From assembly GCF_003226555.1 (NCBI RefSeq), contig NZ_QKQS01000003.1, positions 124,001 through 188,000 of the forward strand: a DNA stretch of 64,000 bases. The letters are read 5' to 3'. Position numbers and translations under genes: made by a program. The notes under the pieces were generated by a model. It was not told where the DNA came from. It did no database searches and was given only the letters and a program-made list of their open reading frames with translations. Shown piece by piece: positions 30,952 to 40,160 of this stretch (position 1 is its first letter; each line of letters begins with the position of its first letter). This stretch comes from Rhodopseudomonas palustris. Lineage in GTDB: Bacteria > Pseudomonadota > Alphaproteobacteria > Rhizobiales > Xanthobacteraceae.

Positions 30952-31926
30952 ATGACGAAGGCGGTGCGGGTGCATCAGGTGGGCGGACCGGAGGTCCTGG
31001 CCTATGAGGACGTCGAGCTGCCGCCGCCGGGCGAGGGCGAGGTCCGGATCCGCCAGCATGCGGTCGGCCTCAACTTCATCGACGTGTATTTTCGCACCGG
31101 CCTGTACAAAGCGCCGTCGCTGCCGTTCGTGATCGGCAACGAGGGGGCGGGCGAGGTGGTGTCGGTCGGGCCGCACGTCACCAATTTCCACCCCGGCGAT
31201 CGCGTCGCGTATTATTCGAACCTCGGCGGCTATGCCACCGAGCGCAATATCGAAGCGACCAAACTGGTCAAGCTGCCCGACCACATCACCTACGAGCAGG
31301 CCGCCGTGCTGATGCTCAAGGGCCTGACGGTGTGGTACCTGCTGCACAAGACGTTCAAGGTCGAACCCGGCCACCGCGTGCTGATCCACGCCGCCGCCGG
31401 CGGCATCGGGCTGCTGGCTTGCCAATGGGCGCGGGCGCTGGGCGCGCATGTGATCGGAACCGTCGGCTCCAAGGCCAAAGCCGACCTCGCGCTGGCCAAT
31501 GGCTGCGACCACGTCATCCTCTACAACGAGGAGGATTGGGTGGCGCGGGTCAAGCAGATCAGCCGCAACGAATTGTGCGATGTGGTCTACGACGGCGTCG
31601 GCAAGGCGACGTTCCCCGGCTCGCTGAAGTGCATCAAGCCGCGCGGTCTGTTCGTCTCGTTCGGCAACGCCTCAGGGCCAGTGCCGCCGTTCCCGCTCAC
31701 CGAGCTCAACAACCACGGCTCGCTGTTCGCAACCCGGCCGAAGCTGAACGACTATATTGGCACGCGTAAGGAGCTGATCGAAGGCGCCGACACGCTGTTC
31801 TCGGCCGTAATCGAAGGCAAGCTGCACGTCCCGATCAACCACGCCTACGCGCTGAAGGACGCCGCCAAGGCGCATATCGATCTGGAAGGAAGAGTGACCA
31901 CGGGAGCTTCGATTCTGAAGCCGTAA
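30952..31926 (+). CDS. qor: NADPH:quinone oxidoreductase (zeta-crystallin type, MDR superfamily)
   Basis: This 324-aa medium-chain reductase lacks the zinc-binding cysteines and is of the quinone reductase class. The N terminus is VHQVGGPEVLAYEDVELPPP, the GroES-like part has IGNEGAGEVVSVGP, and the Rossmann domain has VLIHAAAGGIGLLACQWARA (AAGGxG) then IGTVGSKAKADLA. It catalyses one-electron reduction of quinones using NADPH. It appears monocistronic, with the palindromic element at 31956 immediately behind it. Confidence 0.9.
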   Translation: MTKAVRVHQVGGPEVLAYEDVELPPPGEGEVRIRQHAVGLNFIDVYFRTGLYKAPSLPFVIGNEGAGEVVSVGPHVTNFHPGDRVAYYSNLGGYATERNIEATKLVKLPDHITYEQAAVLMLKGLTVWYLLHKTFKVEPGHRVLIHAAAGGIGLLACQWARALGAHVIGTVGSKAKADLALANGCDHVILYNEEDWVARVKQISRNELCDVVYDGVGKATFPGSLKCIKPRGLFVSFGNASGPVPPFPLTELNNHGSLFATRPKLNDYIGTRKELIEGADTLFSAVIEGKLHVPINHAYALKDAAKAHIDLEGRVTTGASILKP

Positions 31927-31955
31927 GGTCGCACAACGTCACCCCATAACGAGCC

Positions 31956-32056
31956 GTCACCCTCCGCGAAGGCGGAGGGCCCAGTATTGCAGAGCGCTGG
32001 TGTAGAGCAATCAGCTCTCTGCAATACTGGGTCGCCCGGACAAGCCGGGCGATGAC
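31956..32056. repeat. Composite palindromic repeat between qor and rimO
   Basis: A nested element bounded by GTCACC and GATGAC. It contains three hairpins: CCTCCGC..GCGGAGG (31961-31978), the long arms CCCAGTATTGCAGAG (31980-31994) and CTCTGCAATACTGGG (32017-32031), and CGCCCGG..CCGGGCG (32033-32051). It may act as a bidirectional terminator for the convergent qor and rimO transcripts. It differs in sequence from the three-copy repeat elsewhere in the window. Confidence 0.8.
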
Positions 32057-32083
32057 CTGGGTGTGTGTAGTAGCTTTTGCTGC

Positions 32084-33409
32084 TTAGAATCCCGCCACGG
32101 TGCCGTGTAGATCATACGCGTCGGCTCGTTCTATCTTCGCGGTGACGATTTCGCCGATGCGCAACGGGCGGCGGCTCGACAGATAGACGGCGCCGTCGAT
32201 ATCCGGCGCGTCGGCCTTGGAGCGGCCCTTGGCGACGGTCGGGCCGATCTCGTCGATGATGACCTGCTGCCGCGTGCCGACCTTGCGCTTCAGGCGGCGC
32301 GCCGAGATCGCCTGCTGCCGCGCCATCAGCCTGTTCCAGCGCTCCTGCTTGACCTCGTCCGCGATCTGATCGGGCAGGGCGTTGGACGGTGCGCCGGCGA
32401 CCGGCTCGTATTTGAAGGCGCCGAGGCGGTCGATCTCGGCCTCGTCCAGCCAATCGAGCAGAAACTCGAAGTCCCGATCGGTCTCGCCGGGGAAGCCGAC
32501 GATGAAGGTCGAGCGCAGCGCCAGGTCGGGGCAGATTTCACGCCAGCGCTTGATGCGGTCCAGCGTCTTGTCCTGCGCCGCCGGCCGCTTCATCAGCTTC
32601 AGCACGTCGGGGCTGGCGTGCTGGAACGGGATGTCGAGATAGGGCAGCACCTTGCCGTCCGCCATCAGGCCGATCACCTCGTCGACATGCGGATACGGAT
32701 AGACGTAGTGCAGCCGCACCCAGGCGCCGAGTTCGCCGAGTTCGTTCGCCAGATCGAGGAATTTGGCGCGGACGCTGCGATCCTTCCACGGGCTTTCGGC
32801 GTATTTCAGATCGACGCCGTAGGCGGAGGTGTCCTGCGAAATCACCAGCAGTTCCTTGACCCCGGCGGCGACCAGCTTTTCGGCTTCGCGCAGCACATCG
32901 GCGGCCGGGCGCGAGGCGAGATCGCCGCGCAGCTTCGGGATGATGCAGAAGCTGCAGCGATTGTTGCAGCCCTCGGAGATCTTCAAATACGCGTAGTGCC
33001 GCGGCGTCAGCCGGATGCCCTGCGGCGGCACCAGATCGAGATGCGGATTGTGCAGCGCCGGCCGGGCGCGATGCACCGCGTCGAGCACGCTTTCATATTG
33101 CTGCGGACCGGTGATCGACAGCACGCCGGGATAGGCCGCTTCGATCTGCTCCGGCTCGGCGCCCATGCAGCCGGTGACGATCACCTTGCCGTTGGTCGCC
33201 ATCGCTTCGCCGATCGCCGCCAGCGATTCCTGCTTGGCACTGTCGAGGAAGCCGCAGGTGTTGACGATCACGAGGTCGGCGCCGTCGTGCTTGCGGGCGA
33301 GTTCGTACCCCTCGGCGCGCAGCCGGGTGATGATGCGCTCGGAATCGACCAGCGCCTTGGGGCATCCCAGCGAAACAAAACTGATCTTGGGCGCGGCGGC
33401 CTGCTGCAT
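32084..33409 (-). CDS. rimO: Ribosomal protein uS12 methylthiotransferase RimO
   Basis: RimO adds a methylthio group to the conserved aspartate of ribosomal protein S12. The 441-aa radical-SAM enzyme has the N-terminal UPF0004 cluster cysteines ([30 protein letters not shown]), the radical-SAM motif [11 protein letters not shown] with CxxxCxxC spacing, and a C-terminal TRAM domain. [12 protein letters not shown] is the RimO rather than the MiaB pattern. The ATG at 33409 is at the normal position. Confidence 0.96.
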   Translation of the reverse strand: MQQAAAPKISFVSLGCPKALVDSERIITRLRAEGYELARKHDGADLVIVNTCGFLDSAKQESLAAIGEAMATNGKVIVTGCMGAEPEQIEAAYPGVLSITGPQQYESVLDAVHRARPALHNPHLDLVPPQGIRLTPRHYAYLKISEGCNNRCSFCIIPKLRGDLASRPAADVLREAEKLVAAGVKELLVISQDTSAYGVDLKYAESPWKDRSVRAKFLDLANELGELGAWVRLHYVYPYPHVDEVIGLMADGKVLPYLDIPFQHASPDVLKLMKRPAAQDKTLDRIKRWREICPDLALRSTFIVGFPGETDRDFEFLLDWLDEAEIDRLGAFKYEPVAGAPSNALPDQIADEVKQERWNRLMARQQAISARRLKRKVGTRQQVIIDEIGPTVAKGRSKADAPDIDGAVYLSSRRPLRIGEIVTAKIERADAYDLHGTVAGF

Positions 33410-33639
33410 GGATCGAAACTGCCTGGATTGGGGTGCCGCAGGAGCTAGCCCCGAACGGCGGCGCTGGCAAGGGCGGCGGACGGATCAGCGCGGCGAGAAC
33501 GTTCCGGTCGCCTGCGGTTCCGTCCGGGGAGGATTTTTGCCGGTTCCGGGACCTTGGCGGGTGTGCCGTTGTTATTTCGCGGGCTGGCTTGCGGACTGCA
33601 GCGTTCGGGCTTTTGTGAAGCTGCCGAACATGGAGAACA

Positions 33640-33786
33640 ATGATGCGACGCCAGATTTTGCATACTCAGTCCGCCTTGGTGCGGGCGCGAATGACCGTCG
33701 TTCACATCGAATTGCTGGCGCTGGCCGCCGCGATCGGACTGATCGGCGCCATCGTGGTCGCCACGCCGCATCTTCGGCTGCCGTGA
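33640..33786 (+). CDS. Small single-TM membrane peptide (48 aa)
   Basis: A short frame starts with tandem ATGs at 33640 and 33643, preceded by GGAGAAC at about 5-base spacing, and ends TGA at 33784-33786. The product is a basic N terminus (MMRRQILHTQSALVRARM) followed by one hydrophobic helix (LLALAAAIGLIGAIVVA) and a short tail. The strong ribosome-binding site and clear helix support it, but no family was recognised. It ends 18 bases before the convergent lysR stop. Confidence 0.55.
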   Translation: MMRRQILHTQSALVRARMTVVHIELLALAAAIGLIGAIVVATPHLRLP

Positions 33787-33804
33787 ACCGGAGCGGGACC
33801 ACGT

Positions 33805-34719
33805 CTATTCATGCGACCCGCTGCCGGCCTGGGTGCGCATGAAGCGGGCCGCCGGAGCCAGCGCCGAATTCGCGAAATGCCGCACGATCACGCTGGCGAG
33901 CGCCTCCGCCGCGGGATTGGAGCTCCGCGCCGATCGGTACAGCACCAGGTCGACCTTGGGCAGGGCCGGGAATGTGTCGCTGCGGCCGAGCACGCGCATC
34001 CCGGGCAGGACCGAGCTCTTGCCAACCACGCTGACGGCGATGCCGGCGAACACCGCGGCCTGAATGCCGCTGATGCTCTCGCTGATGCAGCTCAGCCGCC
34101 AGATCCGGCCGATGCTTTCCAGAGCCGCCAAACCGAAATCGCGGAAGATGTTGCCGGGCGGCAGCATCGCCAGCGGCACCGGATTTTCAAGATGGACCGA
34201 GCCGCGCTCCGACGTGACCCAGACCAGATCCTCCTGCGCGACCAGTTCTCCGACCTTGAACGCGGGCATGCCGGTGACGATCGCAAGGTCGATCTCGGCT
34301 TTCTCGACCGCAGCCATCAGCTTGCTGGACAGCGCGCATTTCAGCTCGACATCGACATTGGGATAGGCGCTGCGAAAGTCCGACAGGATGCCGGGTAGCA
34401 GATAGGCGGCATACAGATCGGGCATTCCGAGGACGACCGCGCCGTCGAGTTTCGGCGCGGCGAGCCGGGCGCGCAGTTCGTCCTGCAGCCCCATGATGGT
34501 GCGCGCATAGCCGAGCACCAGTTCGCCGTGATTGGTCAGCACCAGCTTGCGACCGACCTTGGTGAACAGCGGTGCGCCGGTCGCTTCTTCGAGCCGATTG
34601 AGCTGCAGGCTGACGGCCGGCTGGGTGCGGCCCAGCCGGCGCGAGGTCTCGGAAAAGCTGCCGGTCTGAACCAGCACGATGAAGGTCTGCAGCAGGCGGA
34701 GGTCGAGCGGAGCGAGCAT
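33805..34719 (-). CDS. LysR-family transcriptional regulator
   Basis: This 304-aa regulator has an N-terminal winged HTH (FSETSRRLGRTQPAVSLQLN) and the usual linker helix and periplasmic-binding-like effector domain (AAPKLDGAVVLGMPDLYAAY). It is divergent from the ABC importer gene cluster at 34823, with an AT-rich intergenic region that contains an inverted repeat, so control of that importer and hydrolase by this protein is the simplest reading. The effector is unknown. Confidence 0.92.
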   Translation of the reverse strand: MLAPLDLRLLQTFIVLVQTGSFSETSRRLGRTQPAVSLQLNRLEEATGAPLFTKVGRKLVLTNHGELVLGYARTIMGLQDELRARLAAPKLDGAVVLGMPDLYAAYLLPGILSDFRSAYPNVDVELKCALSSKLMAAVEKAEIDLAIVTGMPAFKVGELVAQEDLVWVTSERGSVHLENPVPLAMLPPGNIFRDFGLAALESIGRIWRLSCISESISGIQAAVFAGIAVSVVGKSSVLPGMRVLGRSDTFPALPKVDLVLYRSARSSNPAAEALASVIVRHFANSALAPAARFMRTQAGSGSHE

Positions 34720-34735
34720 CGTTCTATTAAGCCCA

Positions 34736-34754
34736 TTTATAAAACCGATATAAA
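34736..34754. promoter_or_regulatory. Candidate LysR operator (inverted repeat)
   Basis: TTTATA (34736-34741) and TATAAA (34749-34754) are perfect inverted arms separated by 7 bases, in the divergent promoter 17 bases from the lysR start. The 19-base site contains T-N11-A spacings as in LysR boxes. Confidence 0.5.
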
Positions 34755-34822
34755 CAATAAATTTCTGAAGTTATTGCGTCGCAACTACAGTGGCCCTTGC
34801 CGGGATCAGCAGCGAGGAAGCC

Positions 34823-35779
34823 ATGCACAACACCACCAGACGCCACTTCATTCGCCTCGCGGTGACCGCGACCGCGCTTGCCGCCACCAGCCTGACGGCG
34901 CTCGCGGAGGATCGCGTCATCAAGGTCGGAACCTTGAAGCTGATCCACGGCATCACGCCGTATTTCTACGAGAAATTCGTGCCGGCCGGCGTCAAGGTCG
35001 TGGTGGTGCCGTTCGAGAGCCCGACCGACGGCAAGAACGCCGTGGTCACCGGATCGGTCGATTTCGGTATCTTCGGTCTCGCCGCGGCGACGCTCGGTGG
35101 CGCCAATGGCGAGCCGGTGGTGGTGGTCGGCGCCGCCTGCAACCGCGGCATGGCGGTGGTCGCCGGCAAGGATTCCGGCATCGCCAGCATCAAGGATCTG
35201 AAGGGCAAGAAGGTCGCAATCTGGCCAGGTTCGACCCAGGAGGTCGTGATCCTCGACCGGCTGGCCGCCGAAGGCATGACGATCAAGGACATCCAGTCGG
35301 TCCGCGTCTCGTTCAGTGACATGGCCCCGGCGCTGGCGCGCGGCGACATCGACGCCTATGTCGGCGCCGAGCCGGCGGCTGGTATCAGCCTCGCCAGCGG
35401 CGTTGGCAAGATCGTCGAGTATCCGTATTCGACCCCGACCGGGTCGCTCAACATGGTGCTGAGCACCCGGCGCGAACTGATCGAGAAGGACCCCGAACTG
35501 ATCCGCACGCTGCTGAAGGTGCACCGCAAGGCCAGCGAATTCGCGATGAGCAATCGCGACGTCTTCGTCGAAATGGCGATGCAGAAACTCGGCCAGCAGA
35601 AGGCCTCGATCGAGCAGGCGGCGCCGAACGTCGAACTGACCTGGAAGATCGACGATCTGTTTCTGAAGCAGGCGCAGTATTACGGCGCGCAGATGCTCGA
35701 CAAGAAGCAGATCCGGCAGTTGCCGGACTACAAGACCTTCATCGACCCGAGCTTCATCAAGGCGATTTCGGCGTCGTGA
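34823..35779 (+). CDS. NitT/TauT-type ABC transporter substrate-binding protein
   Basis: This 318-aa protein has a twin-arginine-like signal (MHNTTRRHFIRLAVTATALA, cleavage near LTALAED), suggesting Tat export. The mature part follows the SsuA/TauA/NrtA pattern (VPFESPTDGKNAVVTGSVDF, VAGKDSGIASIKDLKGKKVA, ARGDIDAYVGAEPAAG). The ligand is unknown. The ATG at 34823 is preceded by AGCGAGGAAG and chosen over an ATG/alternative start at 34790 that would precede the signal. It is first in a run with permease, ATPase and hydrolase. Confidence 0.9.
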   Translation: MHNTTRRHFIRLAVTATALAATSLTALAEDRVIKVGTLKLIHGITPYFYEKFVPAGVKVVVVPFESPTDGKNAVVTGSVDFGIFGLAAATLGGANGEPVVVVGAACNRGMAVVAGKDSGIASIKDLKGKKVAIWPGSTQEVVILDRLAAEGMTIKDIQSVRVSFSDMAPALARGDIDAYVGAEPAAGISLASGVGKIVEYPYSTPTGSLNMVLSTRRELIEKDPELIRTLLKVHRKASEFAMSNRDVFVEMAMQKLGQQKASIEQAAPNVELTWKIDDLFLKQAQYYGAQMLDKKQIRQLPDYKTFIDPSFIKAISAS

Positions 35780-35786
35780 GCGGCCG

Positions 35787-36674
35787 ATGAGCTTCGAAAG
35801 CACGGTCTCTCGGTCCGCCATGGGCAGGCCATCGATCACCAAGGCTGTCGTCGCGCCCGCGCGCGACAGCACCCGCCAATTGCGCAAGCTGGCAGCGAGG
35901 CTGCGTGCCACCGCGCTGGCCCTGATCGTGCCGCTGGGTCTGCTGCTGGCGTGGGACCTGATGGTGCGCTGGACCGGGACGCGGCTGGTTCCGCCGCCGT
36001 CCGGCGTCGCGACGATGATGTGGGATTTCGCCTTCGGCGGAATCTATGACGACGCCTACAGCGCCAGCCTGCCGATCCACTTCTGGAAATCGGTCCAGCG
36101 GGTCTATGGCGGCTTCTTCCTGGCGGCGCTGATCGGCATTCCGCTCGGGCTGATGCTGGGCCGGATTCCGCTGCTGCGCGCGCTGCTGGACCCGACGCTG
36201 TCGCTGCTGCGGCCGATCCCGGTGACGGCCTGGCTGCCGCTGTCGATGATCTTCTTCGGCCTGGGACCGAAATCCGCAGTGTTCCTGGTGTTTCTCGGCG
36301 CGTTCTATCCGATCCTGCTCAACACCGTGTTCGGAGTGAAGTCGGTCGATGTCCGGCTGTTCGAGGCCGCCGGCATGCTCGGCTGCAGCGGGCCGCAATT
36401 GTTCAGATCCGTCGTGCTGCCAGCGGCGCTGCCGAGCATCTTCAACGGTCTGCGGCTCGGCGCCTCGTTCGCCTGGATCCTGATCGTGGTCGGCGAGATG
36501 ACCGGCGTGCCGGAAGGTCTCGGCGCCGTGATCATGGACGGCCGCACGCTGTCGCGCACCGATCTCGTCATCACCGGCATGATCATCATCGGCATCACCG
36601 GATTTCTGTCCGATCGCATCCTGGTGATGCTCAGCAACTACTTCCTGCGCTGGAGTCCGCAGCACCATGCTTGA
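35787..36674 (+). CDS. ABC transporter permease (NitT/TauT type)
   Basis: This 295-aa inner-membrane permease has about six predicted helices and the binding-protein-dependent transport signature near residues 178-210 (EAAGMLGCSGPQLFRSVVLP, PSIFNGLRLGASFAW). It has an extended hydrophilic N terminus of about 40 residues. It starts 8 bases after the binding-protein gene and overlaps the ATPase gene by 8 bases, indicating one operon. Confidence 0.92.
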   Translation: MSFESTVSRSAMGRPSITKAVVAPARDSTRQLRKLAARLRATALALIVPLGLLLAWDLMVRWTGTRLVPPPSGVATMMWDFAFGGIYDDAYSASLPIHFWKSVQRVYGGFFLAALIGIPLGLMLGRIPLLRALLDPTLSLLRPIPVTAWLPLSMIFFGLGPKSAVFLVFLGAFYPILLNTVFGVKSVDVRLFEAAGMLGCSGPQLFRSVVLPAALPSIFNGLRLGASFAWILIVVGEMTGVPEGLGAVIMDGRTLSRTDLVITGMIIIGITGFLSDRILVMLSNYFLRWSPQHHA

Positions 36675-37485
36675 TCAAACCACCAATCGCGACGCGCCGC
36701 CGGTGATCCTGGAGGTGAGCGGGCTCAACAAGATCTACCAGGCGTCGAACGGGCCGGTCGAGGCGCTGCGCAGCGTCGATCTGACGGTGCGCAAGGGCGA
36801 GTTCATCTGCCTGCTCGGCGCCTCGGGCTGCGGCAAGTCGACCCTGCTGCGGATCATCGCCGGGTTCGAGACGGCAACGCAGGGCTCCGTCGCCGTGTAC
36901 GGCTGCGAGGTCAGCGGACCCGGCCCGGACCGCGGCATGGTGTTTCAGGACTACGCGCTGTTTCCATGGCTGACGGTGCGACAGAACATCGGTTTCGGTC
37001 CGAGCCATCGCCGGGTCGCGCCGAAGGAGGTCGAGAAGCTCACCGACAGGTTCATGGCGATGGTCGGCCTGACCGCATTCGCCGACCGCTATCCGCACCA
37101 GCTCTCCGGCGGCATGAAGCAGCGGGTGGCGATCGCGCGGGTTCTCGCCAACGACGCCGACATCCTGTTGATGGACGAGCCGTTCGGCGCACTCGACGCC
37201 CTGACGCGCGCGGCGCTGCAGGAAGAGCTGATCGAGATCTGGCGAACCACCAAACTGACGGTGATCTTCGTCACGCATTCGGTCGAAGAGGCGGTGCTGC
37301 TCGCCGATCGCGTCGTGGTGATGAGTTCGGCGCCCGGCCGGATCGATCGAGACGTCGAGATCGAGCTGCCTCGGCCGCGCGACGTCGCGTCGGTCGAGTT
37401 CAACACGCTTCGGCGTAGCATTACACAGCAACTGACCAGCCATGTCGGCGCCGGCCGCAAGGTTGCAGCGACGGCGGATTCCTGA
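36667..37485 (+). CDS. ABC transporter ATP-binding protein (NitT/TauT type)
   Basis: This 272-aa ATPase has Walker A LLGASGCGKSTLLRII, Q-loop VFQDYALFPWL, signature LSGGMKQRVAIARVL, Walker B ILLMDEPFGALDALTR and the H-loop THSVEEAV. It belongs with the adjacent permease and binding protein. The start overlaps the end of the permease gene, and its TGA is followed at once by the GTG of the hydrolase gene. Confidence 0.94.
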   Translation: MLDQTTNRDAPPVILEVSGLNKIYQASNGPVEALRSVDLTVRKGEFICLLGASGCGKSTLLRIIAGFETATQGSVAVYGCEVSGPGPDRGMVFQDYALFPWLTVRQNIGFGPSHRRVAPKEVEKLTDRFMAMVGLTAFADRYPHQLSGGMKQRVAIARVLANDADILLMDEPFGALDALTRAALQEELIEIWRTTKLTVIFVTHSVEEAVLLADRVVVMSSAPGRIDRDVEIELPRPRDVASVEFNTLRRSITQQLTSHVGAGRKVAATADS

Positions 37486-38340
37486 GTGGACGTTTCAGTC
37501 TCCCACGCTTCGCACGCGATCTATCGCGGGATGGATCGCACGGCGCTCGACGCCGCCTACAACAACAGCGCGGCCGTCGGCGACAGCCCGGAGTGGCTGG
37601 CGCGCTGGCGCGAACGCAGCGCCGTTCGCCGCGCCGGGCCGAACGTGCGGCTCGACATTCCCTATGCGGGGCGCGAGCGAACCTCGCTGGACTATTTCGG
37701 TTCCGGAGAAGCGGGCGCACCGCTGCTGGTGTTCCTGCACGGCGGCTATTGGCAGCGCAATTCCAAGGAGATGTTCTCGTTCGTCGCCGGCGGCCCGAAC
37801 GCCCGTGGCATCGACGTCGCCGTCGTCGGCTATACGCTGGCGCCGGCCGCACGTCTGTCGGACATCGTCGCCGAGGTCGATCAGGCGTTGGAGTATCTTG
37901 CCGGCCATGCGGAGCGGTTCGGATTCGACCGTGACCGCATCGTGGTCGGCGGCTGGTCGGCCGGAGGACATCTCGCATCGGTCGCTGCGACGCGCCCGGA
38001 GGTGAGAGGCGCCTTGTGTATCAGCGGCATCTTCGATCTCGACCCGATCGCGCTGTGCTATCTCAACGATTTGCTGCAGCTCGACCGCGGCGAGATCGAG
38101 CTGCTCAGTCCGATCCGGCGGGCGAAGCTCGGTGCCGCGCCGCAATCGCTGGCGGTCGGCGGCGATGAACTGCCGGAACTGCGGCGCCAATCGGCCGACT
38201 ACGCCGACGTCGGGCGCCGCGCCGGATTGCGCGTCAGGCAGCGAACGCTGCCTGGGCACCACCATTTCTCGATCCTGGATGAACTCGCCCGTGCCGATGG
38301 AGCGTTGACAGCCGAACTGCTGACGCTGACGCGGCGGTAG
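37486..38340 (+). CDS. Alpha/beta hydrolase, kynurenine formamidase-like
   Basis: This 284-aa esterase/formamidase has the oxyanion-hole motif FLHGGYWQRNS, nucleophile elbow VGGWSAGGHLAS (Ser in GWSAG) and a C-terminal GHHHFSILDEL with the likely catalytic His. It resembles the formamidases that open N-formyl or cyclic imide-type bonds, but the substrate is not fixed by sequence. The GTG start at 37486 abuts the ATPase stop; an ATG at 37531 is possible. Being last in the ABC operon, it probably hydrolyses the imported compound (inference). Confidence 0.85.
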   Translation: MDVSVSHASHAIYRGMDRTALDAAYNNSAAVGDSPEWLARWRERSAVRRAGPNVRLDIPYAGRERTSLDYFGSGEAGAPLLVFLHGGYWQRNSKEMFSFVAGGPNARGIDVAVVGYTLAPAARLSDIVAEVDQALEYLAGHAERFGFDRDRIVVGGWSAGGHLASVAATRPEVRGALCISGIFDLDPIALCYLNDLLQLDRGEIELLSPIRRAKLGAAPQSLAVGGDELPELRRQSADYADVGRRAGLRVRQRTLPGHHHFSILDELARADGALTAELLTLTRR

Positions 38341-38357
38341 GCGATGCGCCTCGCGGC

Positions 38358-39122
38358 TTAAGCTCCGGCGAACGGCGCCACCGTGATGCCGCTCGCCTCG
38401 AGCTTCTGGCGGACGCCGCGCGCGATCTCGACCGCGCCCTTGGTGTCGCCGTGGATGCACACGGTGTCGGTGCGCATCTTGATGACTTTGCCGGTGACCG
38501 AGACGACGGCGCCGTCCTGCGCCATCCGCAAGACGCGTTCGGCGATCTCATTGGGATCGTGCAGGACCGCGCCGGGCTTCTTGCGCGAAACCAGGTTGCC
38601 GTCGTCCTCGTAGGCCCGATCGGCAAATACCTCGTGCGCCAGCGGCAGGCCGGCGGCTTCGCCCGCCAGCATCAGTTTCGAGTTCGCCAGCACGACGAAC
38701 ACCAGCGATGGATCGACCGCCTTGATCGCCGATGCGATCGCGCGCGCGGTCATGTCGTCCTCGCAGGCGACGTTGGAGAGGGCACCGTGCGCCTTGACGT
38801 GGGTGACCTTGTGGCCGGCGAGGGCGGCGACCGCCTGCAGCGCGCCGATCTGGTAGGCGACGAGGTTTTCGATCTCGGCGGCTGTGATGCCCGGCACCGG
38901 CCGGCGGCCGAAGCCGTGCAGGTCGCGGAAGCCCGGATGCGCCCCGATCGCGACGCCGTTTTGCTTCGCCAGCTTCACGGTCGCGTGCATGATGTCCGGG
39001 TCGCCGGCATGGAAGCCGCAGGCGATGTTGACGCTGGTGGCGATCTGCATCATCGCCGCATCGTCACCCATCTGCCAGACGCCAAAACCTTCGCCGAGGT
39101 CGCAGTTCAGATCGATCTTCAT
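38358..39122 (-). CDS. pxpA: 5-oxoprolinase subunit PxpA (LamB/YcsF family)
   Basis: PxpA works with PxpB and PxpC in ATP-dependent opening of 5-oxoproline (pyroglutamate) to glutamate. The 254-aa protein starts [20 protein letters not shown] and has [24 protein letters not shown] and VKAHGALSN, all family features. The ATG at 39122 was chosen over 39137 because it gives the standard N terminus. It is the last gene of pxpBCA, with 27 bases after pxpC. Confidence 0.95.
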   Translation of the reverse strand: MKIDLNCDLGEGFGVWQMGDDAAMMQIATSVNIACGFHAGDPDIMHATVKLAKQNGVAIGAHPGFRDLHGFGRRPVPGITAAEIENLVAYQIGALQAVAALAGHKVTHVKAHGALSNVACEDDMTARAIASAIKAVDPSLVFVVLANSKLMLAGEAAGLPLAHEVFADRAYEDDGNLVSRKKPGAVLHDPNEIAERVLRMAQDGAVVSVTGKVIKMRTDTVCIHGDTKGAVEIARGVRQKLEASGITVAPFAGA

Positions 39123-39149
39123 CTCGATTGGTCCCATCGTCGGATTCGA

Positions 39150-40160
39150 TTACTCCGCCGTCAGCGCATCGATTGCGGTGCCGGCGACGTTGGCGGTGAG
39201 CAGCGCGTCGAGGTCGATGGTGGCGTGCTGTGCGTCGCGCAGCAGGTCGGGCAGTGAGCGGATCTGCTGGGCCATCGCGCGATAGGCCGACTGCGCTTCA
39301 TCGACGCTCACGGCCTGGAAGCGGAACGGACGGCCTGGCTGGCGCTGCGCCAGGCGGCCGAGGTCGGCCGTGATCACAGTGGCGATCTTCGGATAGCCGC
39401 CGCTGGTGCCGCGGTCGGGCATCAGCACGATCGGCTGGCCCGAACCGGGCACCTGGATGCTGCCGTTGACCGTGCCGTCCGAGACGATGTTGTGGCCGTG
39501 CAGATGCGGGATCTGCGGACCGTCGAGACGATAGCCCATTCGGTCGCTGGTCGCCGAAATCGACCATTCGCCGGCGAGGAAGGTGGCGACTGCTTCGCCA
39601 AACTCATCGTCCTGCGGGCCGAGCACGACGCGGATCGGCGTATCGGGCTGCTCCGGCAGATCGAGGCGGCGCTCGGCCGCCGGCGCTGCCGACTTGACTG
39701 CGATCGTATCGCCCGCCTGAAGCGGTCGCGGGTAGGGGCTCCCAAGACCGGCACGTGCGTTCACTGCAAGACTGCCGAACATCGGTTCGCCGCCGACGCC
39801 GCCCTCGATTCCGAGATAGCTGAACACGCCGCCGCGTGCGACGCCGAGCGTGAGGATCTGACCTTCGGCGAGCGTGAAAGACTCGTTGAACGCCAGCGGC
39901 GTCCCATCGATCGCAGCGGGTCGCTCGGCGCCGGTCAGCGCCAGCCGCACCGCGCCGTCGTGCGCGGAGAGTTTCGCGCCGAGCGGGCCGAGTTCGATCG
40001 CCGCCGCGAATGCGCTGTTGCCGACCAGCACGTTGGCGGCGGCAAGCGACAGCCGGTCCATCGCGCCGCTCGGCGTCAGGCCGTAGCGCTGTGCGCCGTG
40101 GCGGCCGGCGTCCTGCACGGAAGTGGCCGGGCCGACGCTGTCGATCACAAGCTTCGTCAT
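39150..40160 (-). CDS. pxpC: 5-oxoprolinase subunit PxpC (biotin-dependent carboxyltransferase-like, KipA family)
   Basis: This 336-aa protein starts MTKLVIDSVGPATSVQDAGR and has GLTPSGAMDRLSLAAANVLV, EGGVGGEPMFGSLAVNARAG and the C-terminal IVLMPDRGTSGGYPKIATVI of the family. It forms the enzyme with PxpA and PxpB. The start codon overlaps the pxpB stop by 4 bases (ATGA on the minus strand), so translation is coupled. Confidence 0.95.
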   Translation of the reverse strand: MTKLVIDSVGPATSVQDAGRHGAQRYGLTPSGAMDRLSLAAANVLVGNSAFAAAIELGPLGAKLSAHDGAVRLALTGAERPAAIDGTPLAFNESFTLAEGQILTLGVARGGVFSYLGIEGGVGGEPMFGSLAVNARAGLGSPYPRPLQAGDTIAVKSAAPAAERRLDLPEQPDTPIRVVLGPQDDEFGEAVATFLAGEWSISATSDRMGYRLDGPQIPHLHGHNIVSDGTVNGSIQVPGSGQPIVLMPDRGTSGGYPKIATVITADLGRLAQRQPGRPFRFQAVSVDEAQSAYRAMAQQIRSLPDLLRDAQHATIDLDALLTANVAGTAIDALTAE

